64,000 nt of DNA from Rotaria macrura (taxonomy: Eukaryota; Rotifera; Eurotatoria; Philodinida; Philodinidae): NCBI GenBank assembly GCA_900239685.1, contig OENT01000727.1, positions 1-64,000 on the forward strand, written 5' to 3'. The position numbers and the translations under genes were made by a program. This document shows, piece after piece, positions 23,701-39,880 of this stretch (positions are counted from its first letter, which is position 1; the number at the start of each line of letters is the position of its first letter). The notes beneath the pieces were generated by a model, which worked only from the letters and a program-made list of their open reading frames with translations, searched no databases and was not told where the DNA came from.

Positions 23701-25202
23701 TTATTGTATTTCATTTTGAATTATTTTTCTAGTAGAGATATTCGATATCGAAAAATGCAACACAAAATAGATCATAAGAAAAATTCATATCACTTATTTA
23801 CTATTATCAATGTGCAATATCGTTGATAGAATCTTTGATAGACTAGAAACATGTGAAGATTGTATTTTTATTTTTTCAATCATAATTCTATGAAAAAAAA
23901 GAAGTACAAAAAATCTAAAATGATATAAACCACAAGTTTTCTCGACCGATGAGTATCGAATGATTTTTACAAGCAAGAATTTTCTAAAACAAAACTAGCT
24001 CGCATTAAAACGTATCCAAAGTGAATCATCGATGCCCAATATTTTCCAATTATCCTCTTACATAAATTCGAGTGATTTAGATAACTGGTTGTATCAAGAT
24101 CATTCTAGTAGATAAACTTTATTGAACAATCGAAAGATAGGAATTATGGCACAGTCACTGTGATTAAAATTAAGCATTCAGACAGTTCCCTTGTAGAGAA
24201 TCATTGTTCGGAGTAGACAACCGATTTGTTCTTAACTTTATTCCGATATATTGGCATATCCCTGATTGGTCCCCTATTACGTCCCACCTTCATTGATTCC
24301 AAATTTGTCCCCACTCTAAATTAGTTCCTTTCTATATTAATTGGCACTTGATTACAAGAGATATGCATTTCTAATGTAATTTTATTGAGTATATATGTTG
24401 GGAATTGCAGTTGTTTCTGTTCATGTTCTTTGTTTCATATTTACGAGAGTTTAATCCATAATAAGTTTATTTCAGTCAGATGAACAAGATGAATCATGTT
24501 CATTCGGTTCACGAGTAATCACAGTATTATCTCAAGACAAAGAAAGTATGCTGTTGTAATGTCATGAATGACACCATCAGTATACTACTGTTTTCCGTTC
24601 ATGTTTGAGAGTGGATTGAAAACGATGATAGTTCAACCACCCTACCTGTTCTTTCTGTTGGAGTAAAACTAAGAATAATTCAACATGTTTACAAGTAATA
24701 AATGTGAATAATAGAAAAATATATCGATCAATCACTTATAGATACTTGTTCATTATACGTATCTTTCTGATAGGCTATCGAATAATACCAAAATAAATGA
24801 ATTCAATTGTCAGTCATTATCACTATTTGTGAATATAGACGGTACGAAGAGTAAACATTCCAATGTTAAAATAGTATGGGAATGAATTCGGACTAACTCG
24901 ATGTATTCGTCCTAGTACTCTCTATGAGATCAAAACAAAAAATTTCAATTTTCATTAATTTGAAATATGTTTCGATTGAGAGAAGAATTCATAAAAGTAG
25001 AAACTTGTTTTTTCTTATCTTTCACATTTATTTTTTGCTGGGTTACTTAATTTGATTAGAATGATGTACTCGCTAAAAGCCAAGTCAAAAGAACATTAAA
25101 TTTGAGAAAAAACGGTTATAGCCTATAATCTCTACAAGACAAAATATACCACTCGGGGTAGATATATATATATATATATATCGGGTCATAATCTATTTGT
25201 AA
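20753..25202. other. 4.4-kb intergenic stretch, no gene recognised
   Basis: AT-rich DNA between convergent Homer and the malic enzyme gene. Only short random open frames (for example 22188-22427 +, 23794-23976 -) without conserved motifs or plausible splice partners. A (TA)n tract at 25161-25181 lies just beyond the malic enzyme stop. Confidence 0.4.
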
Positions 25203-29925
<4,723 letters not shown>

Positions 29926-30892
29926 TCTTGTTAATGTAACGTGATTATCTGAAAATTATAAAACAATCATGGATTAGATATTTCTTATTTCATATGTATA
30001 TATAACTTAATTACATGAAACGAAACAGAGATATTTTAAACTCTTACAAAAGTTGAATTCAATTTTTCTTTTCAGTTATCATTCTTTTTAAATGATGCAT
30101 TTTGATTTTTCTGGATGCAATAATTACAATGAATAGAAATAGTCAATTCAAAGCACGCCTCTCTTCTTTCCGTTGATCTCTTTATATTCATAGTTACGCC
30201 TCTGCACGCTACTCATTTCTATATTTCATACTTGTAAAATCTATTTAGAAAAGAAAATTTGGAAGCAATAAATATCAATTGAAATATAAACTTGTGCGGT
30301 ACTATATAGTTTTTCATTATTACAACATAGGGAATTTAGCTAATGTTATAATGAGTGTAATTATATCGTAGAACTCAATATTTGATGTTCAACAGACAGA
30401 TAATTTTCGATTTATTCATGATATAAATATTGATTATGTTCTTTGACAAATATTTATACGCCTAGGAATCACTTAGTTAAGTTAAACCATTGCTTTTTGA
30501 GATAAATTTAATTGTTTTATAGGTCACATATAATCATTAAGTAAGCGAAAGAAAACGAGGAGAAATGTATGAGAGAGAGAGAGAGAGCGAGAGAAAAACC
30601 TGAAAAGTCCTTCAGCAAAGACAACTTAAGCATGCATGAAAAATTGTCATTCTCTTTTTCTATTCTTACCTAAATAATCAGAAATTAATACTTCTTTTTC
30701 TTCTCTTCTTCTTCTTCTTCTTCTTCTTCTTTTTACTCTCTCATTTATGAAAAGCAATTTCATATTTCTATTCATTTTCTTTTTGGTTTCTGACGTCTAT
30801 AGACAAAGAATACATATCCATATACTTAATATTACTAATTTAATTCGACTTTATCAATCTGAAAAAAAATCAAATAATATTCATTTGTGATA
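29926..30892. other. Divergent intergenic region malic enzyme / neuropeptide F
   Basis: About 970 bases shared upstream of two divergent genes. Contains a (GA)n run at 30571-30594 and a (CTT)n run at about 30691-30734. No gene seen. Confidence 0.45.
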
Positions 30893-31366
30893 ATGTTAAC
30901 GAAACAAAACATGGGCTCTCGTATATTATGGTTGATGTTTATTTTGATTTCTGTTCAATTGGTTGAAACGCTCTCAGCATTTTCTGATGTACCTCGTAAG
31001 TTGCATGCAATAAATAGATAAGATATGTATTGTTGACTATTTTTTGTTTGCCTCTATTCTTAGCTCCCCCAGTTCGACCGGAACGGTTTAACAATCGTGA
31101 AGAACTCAAGCGGTATTTACAACTTGTATGTTTCAATTTTGATACTTTCCTATGTCGTAGATGAATTATGTTCTCGATTGTTGCATTTTTTTCCTTACTT
31201 CAAGGTACATGAATATTACGCTATAATTGGACGACCACGCTTTGGACGATCGCTATACGAAAAACGATCAAGTCTAAGTGATCGAAGTCTATTTAACTTT
31301 TTCGATTTAAATGGTGACAACGCAATAACATTCGACGAATTTGAAAAACGCTTCGAAAATGTTTAG
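30893..31366 (+). CDS. NPF: Neuropeptide F precursor with C-terminal EF-hand motif
   Basis: Three exons, 30893-30995, 31064-31125 and 31205-31366; 108 residues (102 if the second Met at 30911 is used). Residues 11-29 form a signal peptide core. The peptide region is classic invertebrate NPF/NPY: a polyproline start (DVPPPPVRPERF), an amphipathic helix (REELKRYLQLVHEYY) and the C-terminal IGRPRF followed by Gly-Arg, so the mature peptide should end in an amidated RPRF. Lophotrochozoan NPFs share the RPRF end. A second basic site (Lys75-Arg76) follows. The C-terminal flanking peptide holds DLNGDNAITFDE (residues 89-100), a 12-residue EF-hand loop with Asp1, Asn3, Asp5, Ile8 and Glu12, flanked by LFNFF and FEKRF helices. 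An intron splits the peptide between Leu55 and Val56 (phase 0). It likely acts through an NPY-type receptor; the EF-hand role is unknown. Confidence 0.9.
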
Positions 31367-32244
31367 TTTTGTATGTCTATGATTAAAGAATATTTTAAAA
31401 TCTATACATAATAATAATTGATTGGTCGATATAACTTTTCTTTTCTTTTTTTTATCTCTTATACATAGATGGACCGATATGTAATGTCTATGATCATCAA
31501 TTTTAATGCAAAATGGCAAGTTTTTCATCGATCATCATGCGTTGGAAGTTTTTCCTTCTTCTTTGTTTCATGTTTCATTATCAACTATCTCTATGTCCTG
31601 AGTATTTGTCATATTGTATGCGAATACAATAAAATTAACCGTTCCACACATACATCTAATCGTTTTTTTTTTATCAGTAACAATCTTTCAACAGGAATAT
31701 ATACACTCTCGATTTAGAAGCAAACAAAATTCATAAATGAAATGGACATGTTAGATAACAATAAAAAAACAAAAAGCTTTCATTTGAACACTTTTCCCGC
31801 TTGTTTTTAGAGAACCATCAAGTGGATTTACATAAACTTATCTCATTTAGCAATTATTTGAATAACATACGCCTTCATGGAAAGTATTTTTCTTTGGATA
31901 AAATTCAATGTTAGATAAGAAATAGATGAATAACCATGAAATTTCAAATATATCTAAAATATAGCAACTGTAAAAAGTAATTGAAATACAAGAGACCTCA
32001 ATGTCCTATATTTTTCTTCCATCGTGGTATAAAAAAATTCACACCGACACACAGATACACACACACACACACACACATATGAACCATCGAAAAAAAAAAG
32101 GGTTTCAGCCAATATATGAATTTTTCAGAAGAAGAAGAAAAAAGAAGAAAGTTATGTTAAATAACAAAGAATCAATGATGAAACTTTGTATAGTTATGTC
32201 TTGATTAAAATCACTGGTTTATCTTCTTTATTTAAAATAGAAAA
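31367..32244. other. Convergent intergenic region NPF / DCN1-like
   Basis: About 880 bases holding the 3' ends of both genes; an AC microsatellite at about 32057-32076. Short open frames here show no features of real genes. Confidence 0.4.
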
Positions 32245-35200
32245 TTAAACATTAGCAGAAGACGATTGATTTTGTGATGTTTTAACATATTCAACGAAAT
32301 CATCAATCAATCTAAAATTAAAAAGAATAACTATCGTTTTAATACAAAATATGATTTATTTCTTATGCACATACGTTGGCCAAGCACCATCATGATCATA
32401 ATTTGAAAAATCAGATTTAATAGTTGTTGAAAAATCAAGTAATAAATCCCATGTATCTTTTGTTATTGATCGTTGATTAGAACGTTCTTCAAGAAATTTA
32501 ATCCATAATTCAAGTAATTTAAATCGTTGATATTGTCTATTATTTTGACTTCCACTAAATAACATCTTCCAATATGCCATAGCTAAACGAAAATAATTAC
32601 TTTTATCAGTACTACAATTATGATCGTTATAGTCAAAAGTGGATTATAATTGAAATGACTACTTTTCTATTCTTTATTAACAAAGTTCATAATTTAAGAA
32701 TTCTTCATTAAAATTCAAGGATAAAAATCTTGTTGAACATTGATTCGACTAATTGTTTTTAATTTGAAATTAAATTTCATATTTATTTTTATCTTCATTA
32801 ATGAAATGAAGATCATAGAATATATAAAAAATAATTTCTCAAATGTATATGATATTTATTAATGCTCATTATATGGAAAGTACTTATCGCCATATCAATG
32901 AAAATTTTTCTTTTTCTAATTACATCTACATGTCTAATTATAACTATTACTGATGCAAACATAATCTAATTTGTTAAAAAGAAAATAAACAATTTCCTGT
33001 CACAAATAATATACATTCATTTAACAAGTAGGATATTTATTGTTCAAAATAAAACAAATATCTCTGTTCCATAGGTAATTTCAAAGAAATACTCTATTAA
33101 CTATAAAAAAAAAGGGCTATGTCCATTAACAAAAAAATAAGAAAATATGTTTTTCAAACATTAGTTGATTATTTAGATGAATCAGATTATAGAATTTGTA
33201 TTCATATAAGAAATTAGAGAAATTCGTGACACAAGTTTCTTTTTACATTTGATGAAAGTCATGTTAACATGAAGAATCGTACGATCGTCAAGTTTTAAAA
33301 ATAGTAAAAAACACTACTTCTGTCAATCTAGAGTACTTCCTTTAAAGAGTAGGCAAACTACAAATCGAAAATTCTTTCAACCTTAACACGTATAATCCAT
33401 GAATTATCCCTGACATACGTCTTATTATGGATTATAGTTCTACTAAATTTAAAAGAAAAACAAGTTAACAAACAATTGTGAATATTTTACGTATTGATTA
33501 AGTTACATGAAAGTTAACCTATAAATTATGCACGAAATTGTTATTAATTAACGGTAATTTAACTCTGACATAAGTCAGACACACAGATGATTATAGACAT
33601 GATTAAATAACATTTTTATAATACGATTGTATTCGAGTATGAGAAAACCTTTACATCTTAACTTGTTCTTCATTAATCTACGTCATATGCTTTACAACAT
33701 TATATTACTCTCGTAAGTCATTATTGTCATTCGAAGATCAAAATCAAGTGGAAAACTTTAGTTTTCATTTTTCGAACGATCGGGCTCATGCCTATCTAAT
33801 AGATGAATTTATTGCACTTTTCTTCTTGAATTTCGATACACTTTTACCGGATGAACACATAAGTTCTTTTTAATTATCATGTAAATATTCAAATTGTCTA
33901 TTTGAAGACTTATCCGATGTGACCATTTTCTAATTTTTATGATTAATCATTGAGACTTAACAAGTGTTGCACTAAAAACTTTTAACCAGCTTTTCAAGTA
34001 ATTACTGTCATGAAAAACAATCATTCGTGCACTATTCCAGAGTATGGAATAATATTTGTTTGTGGACATTTTTTCTTGTTACAAATTGATCATCAAAACT
34101 ACTTCTAATAATATCTTAGAGAAACCTATAGTAGTCAATTTGATCTGGCTTCATCTGTTGCTTTCAACTGTGAAGACCCTCGTTGTCTATGCAGTTCTAT
34201 AATAAATGATCCACACAAAAAAGAATAGACACCTACACATGTTTCTTTCAAATAAGAATCATACAATCGACGAAGACAAGAGTTCAAAATTTCAAGTGTT
34301 ATTAAAGCAATAATTTTTAGCCTGAAATTTTTTCTCATATCTCAATAGTGAACATTCGAAATGCTAATGATTGATGTTTAGTTTTCTTCTGTGTTATCAG
34401 CAGTTTCAAACATATCGAATGAAACGATGGTAATCATTTAACGGATAAACAACTATATTATATGTTTGGTTTTCTCTTAATTTCATATTAACTATCACTA
34501 ATCTAGTGCCTGACATACATGCTTGCTAGATAAGCTTGTGATTAAAACAATTGTAGAACAACAACAGATGTTCTATTCAAAGAAGAGTAATGAAACGAGA
34601 AAATAAAACTGTTGAGAACTAATGCTGGATCTCGAGTATGAAAATTTCAAATCCTTATTTTATATACCTGCCGTATTTGTGATTCACATAGAATAGTAAA
34701 ATTTGAGATCAAGTTTCGAGCCATTCAATACATATAAAGTGATCGATGAACTGGTTTGCAAGACAAAATCCTTTAGTATCACTAGATCATGACATTAGCC
34801 CTGATATGATCTATGACACTTAAGGTAAAAATGTATCCATTATATATATATATATGTGCATGTGTGTTCGATTCTTAATTCTCTATACTATAAATATTGA
34901 TGTGTATGAAAGTCATATGGGACAAATAATGATATATTTCTAAATGCATACTGAGCAACAGAGAAGTATATTTAGATAAATGTGACCATCATTGAATTGA
35001 ATTCAATATAAGATATCATCTTTAAGCTAGACTTTCAATAAAAGCCAAGGTCGTCGTGGGCTTTTTGGCTCCGAGATCAAATGTGTAATCAATAACCATA
35101 AAGATTAATGTGATCGTTTCCAAGCCTTGAAAATGACTTATCGGTCATATTTATCCACTATGTATGTCATGCGCAAGATACGACCCATATGTTTCGTATG

Positions 35201-38200
35201 AATGTTATTCTAGCATAAACTCATCAATAGACGACATACCCGATGTTTCATTCAATAGAGTACTCATAACTAGGTCTGTCTTCTATACAAGAAGCGTAAA
35301 CAAATAGTTAGATTAAGGTCAATTAATTTTTCATTATCATATATATATATATTTTTTTTTAATCGGTTATTAATCTATTGTAATTAATACGGACCAGTTT
35401 CTAAATTGATTATATTCTGTGAAATTTGCATACAAACATAGGATTAAATATTTCAAGAAATTCTTTGATATTTCTTTAATTAGAATTGAAATATTTCTAT
35501 ATAGTACAGTTACTTTTCCTATTCAACTTACAAAATTTCTAAACCGTAGTTGTTCTTGATTTCCAACAATTGAGATATTCATATTTCAATGCTATAATAT
35601 TGTTCGTAGTGAATCTTCATTTACATGTATTGAACTGAAAAGTTTCTTTGCAATTTCCTATATGATAAGTGTTGTTATTGATAGCTTCATTTTTTTTGTC
35701 AAAGTCTATTACTACAAAATTGAACATTGACGAGTTTCGTGCTTGAAACACAGTCGATAGAAAAGATATTCAACACTAACGTTGGGCTTTTACATGACAT
35801 CTTGATCGATCGAAGGATTAGTTTTTCTATCAATAGAAATGATCTTCAAGTAAGATGATGATTCCAAAACAAGAATGCTGAAAGACTCCATCATCTTAAT
35901 AGAGATGCCACAAGCACTTTTTAATATAAGATACAAGCCAAACTGCACTATCCTATTTTAAATCTGACAAATTTTGCCGAGAAATATAGTGTCTAATTAT
36001 AACTTAAAAATCGACAGTGTCAAAAAACAATGTGTAAAAATTCTATTAAATTTTCATTATTAGTTTTACAAGTCCTCTTTGAAAATGAATTTTCAAGCGT
36101 TATATTAGTCTAGGCACTACCTAATGACTTTGGTTGATTATATCAATGGATCCTTGTCAATATTTTCGAAAGTAGTATATTAAAACTGAATTCATTCGTA
36201 ATTCATGAATGAGAGAAAATATTGTGAAACGAAAGAACATTCTCATATTGAGAGTAAATGCATATAATTCATATGCAATACACTAACACATTTATTGGTG
36301 TTTCTCTTCATTCAGAATGGAAATATTTCTATCATTATAAACCGAACGTTTTAAGATTTTTGACGAGAGAAAAACTATCGATAAGTATATTAAGTATTCT
36401 TAAATTCTCACTGATTAAAAAATAATCTTATTCGAACGATGATACATGTTTATAATCGATTTCATTCGAAGAAAATTGATTTCTACGTTCAATTTAACTA
36501 AAAACTACTTGATCATGAGTAAATGATTTCGATCAGTTGTAACTAAATCATGAATATATTGAATATTCTATGTGTAAAACGATAACTCGATAATAATATG
36601 AACAGAAGTTTTTCATAATCGAATGACTATTGAAGCTATTCTGCACAAATGTATCTCGTCTATGTATAGCTCTCTCTTCTATATTGAATGCATAGACATA
36701 GAATATCGTGCAAATGTTTTTCTCCTGTGTTTTGACGAGTTTGAACTTGTTATGATAATCAGAAATATATACGTTTGTAATATATTTTATACGGTATAGT
36801 CAAATGTATGGATAATTCGTTTTCTCAATTGTGAAACTTTCTCTTTCATTATCTAACGATCTATATAAAGAAATGTATGACGCACTCACTTATGGTACGA
36901 AACACATTACAATTAACACCTATTATTCTCGAATACGAGGGTAAAATAAGTATAAAATGTCAAATCAGTGACGCATATGTTTCATTGTCATTTGTATGTC
37001 TATGAATAAGTTCAATTACTAATTAGTATTCTTTACAACATTTTTCAAGACTAAATTACAGTGATAAGAATAAATATAATTATATAATCTCATAAATAAA
37101 CATTAGTTAGTCTACAATATTCATTTCAATATACTTATTCCAAAATTTATGATACATATTTCTCTTATCAATACACATGAATACTTTTCAATGATGAAAC
37201 ATGTTGTTATTTTATTCTAACGATATGAAATCATGAACATTAAATAGTACTCTTATACTAAAAAACAATTTCCAAAATCTTGTTTCTATATACGAAAAAT
37301 GAATGCAATTTTAAAGAATACGATTTCATTCATCTAACAAAATATAATTAATTCAATAGATGAATCATCATTGAATTCTAATCTAGACATGTTTTGTATG
37401 GAATTTAAAAACCTTATGAATCGTCTAAGAATATTTGAGGTTTTACGCTTCTTACTATAAAAATATAGACACAGTACCGTATTTTAATAGTTCTATCCTA
37501 GGCTTCCTTCTATAGAACTTTGCTTGTTCTATAAGTTCAGAATGAAATCTTCATTGAAAAAGATGGTTTAATAGAACATCTCGATTTGCTAGTTCACATA
37601 ATCATCAATGATATTTTAATCACGAATAATCGGTTTAACTCGATGAAAAATCTTGAATAAGTTTTCGATGACGAGACTTCTTTTGACATTGATGATTATT
37701 CAATTTAACTATAGCACATAATCCGACAACATGTAGTTAATTCAAGTTTTCGTGTGTCTTTAATTTTGATTTGTTCAAGATATCTCAGTCATTAAAAGTT
37801 TATTTTCATATTCAAGGAAATCTAGAACTATAGACTGGTTTCCACAATTCATTATTACGACAAGAAATGCATTTTTCCTTCTTAATTGGTCATTTCTATT
37901 TTTGCATTTGAGACAACATCACAATTATGACTATCATTTCGTCTACGTAAAATCTTAATGTTCAGGTTACACCCTATCCAAAGGAATAAGCGATGGAGAA
38001 ATCATCGTTGTATCGATGTTATCTACTTGAAATTTTCAATGAATAGAAAGTTTTAAGAATTTTCTTACTTCCGAGTAAAACTCATCTTCATGAAAATATA
38101 AAATTGAAACATTTTCCATGTGTCTGTTATTTGGTAACACATAACGATTATTTCTCTTATATTGTCTACACTACATTTATCACGATTAATTTTGAAGCTA

Positions 38201-39758
38201 AACTCACTTTTAAATATTGACATAAACAGAATAACGTAATATTATTGTTTCACATTGTAGCTTATATTTCTCCTGAAGAACACAATCAAATTGTACGAAA
38301 TTTTTTTAATCATTTGTCAAGACCATCGAATTGTCTTTTGCCAATACGAATTTAATCGTATTCTTTTTATGTAAAGCCTATGTCATTTACGAAAATAATA
38401 AGCATTACCAAATTTCTTTTTCATTTTCCCTTCCGATGACAAAAACTTGATACGAAGATTTTACGGAAGCCTAAAATTTTTCTTAGTCTTGCACGATTGT
38501 AAACACTACCGAAATTTCACTAGTTTTTTTCTTAAAGTTAAGACATGTATACAGAAACGTCGCAGACAACATTGAAATCAGAAAAAAAACGTACTAGATA
38601 CATCACGAATATTAGCGACAATATGAATAGATTTCAGAACAGTCTTCTATTCTGTCCTATCGATTTCCGTAAATTCTTCGAAAATCGAAAACTAGTCATA
38701 TTTTGATGCAGATATACGAATTCAAACTTTTTGTGAAAATTTATTAATTAATTTTTTTCATTTATGAAGTCCTACTTTCTATTTTGAGGAAGGTTTTTCA
38801 TAGACCGAGCATATTAAAATCAATATCAACAAAGAAAAAAAAAGAAAGATATGAACAATTGATGTTGCTTATTAATGAATGACACGAAGTAATCATTCAA
38901 TAAATATTTTGTCATTATTGCCCTATGAATAGAAGACATGGTACGATAGTAGAGATTGTCAGACGTCGGGCGTTTAAATAGACCAAATTGATACAGTGAA
39001 AAGTTTACCCTACAATACCTTACGCTACCCGAGAGTATGGTACAGGTTAGGGTGGGGCTATATCATAGCTTAACAATATTGATATTCTCAAGATCTATAT
39101 TTACATATTTGTTTCTAAAATTTTATTCATTCAAGATTATGAATATAATTTCTTTACCTGATTGTACATCAAGATTTTTCGTAGATGTTAATGAACGTGC
39201 AAAACTGAATGTATAGATATATAATTGCTTAAATTTTTCATTATCAGTTTCAATTTGCGTATTGAGTTGTTTAATGCGTTCTCGTAGTTTATCTAGTGTA
39301 TCACATTGTGTATCTTGACAACCACTTAAGAATTCATTACGTTGTAATTCTCCTTGTTTGGATGCATTCATTTTCCAACAAAGTACAAGAGTTTCTCGAT
39401 CGCTTGGATCAAATTGTAAATCATTGATAAAACGTAATAGTTGGTCTAAATTCATTTTAGTTGTGTCATGTGGATCACTATAAGTTATCCATAATTGTTC
39501 AACTTTTTTACGGTCAAACTTTGATGATGTCGATGATGAAGTTGATTGATTATTATGGTGAGATGAATGATGTGAACTATTAAGGGGTAATGAATTCGAA
39601 GATGATTCGTCATAGAAAGCAGCTACAGCTCGTTCAATGACCCAATCATTTGATTGTAGTGCTTGTCGTGCTTGTTGTTCATTAACTCCCAATACTTCAC
39701 GTAGTTGACGTATTCTTTCGTTTTTTTCACGTTCGGATACTTTATTGCGTGATGACAT
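32245..39758 (-). CDS. DCN1-like protein (cullin neddylation co-E3)
   Basis: Scaffold that promotes NEDD8 transfer onto cullins. Three exons, 5' to 3': 39758-39158, 32582-32375 and 32311-32245; 291 residues (human DCUN1D1 is 259). The N-terminal UBA-like domain is evident (REVLGVNEQQARQALQSNDW, AVAAFYDE). A Ser/His/Asn-rich linker follows, which explains the extra length. The PONY domain includes KVEQLWITY, SDRETLVLCWKM and, across the long intron, LDVQS|AMAYWKM. The C-terminal half has LELWIKFLEE, SITKDTWDLLLDFSTTI, SNYDHDGAWPTLIDDFVEY, matching the human cullin-binding surface closely. The first intron is about 6.6 kb. The ATG follows a TTTCAG acceptor by 44 bases, and the upstream WD40 gene stops 122 bases before it on the same strand, so the two may share a transcript. 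Confidence 0.92.
32583..39157. other. 6.6-kb intron of the DCN1-like gene
   Basis: No nested gene, repeat array or element that I can support. AT-rich with a few (TA)n runs (34842-34854, 35340-35350). Short frames such as 34135-34338 (-) lack homology or splice context. Its length is about 100 times the usual intron here. Confidence 0.6.
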
Positions 39759-39880
39759 TAGTGTGTTTATTAGTCTTTTAATTTTATTTGCTAGATCTGA
39801 AATATGATAGACAATATGAAAAAAAAAGAAAGAATAATGGATGTAGTCATTGAACCGAAAGAAAGAAAGAAAGAAAGTCA

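Noticed and set aside
34135-34338. 67-residue frame (-) inside the DCN1-like intron as a nested gene
   Set aside because: No conserved motif and no supporting exons.
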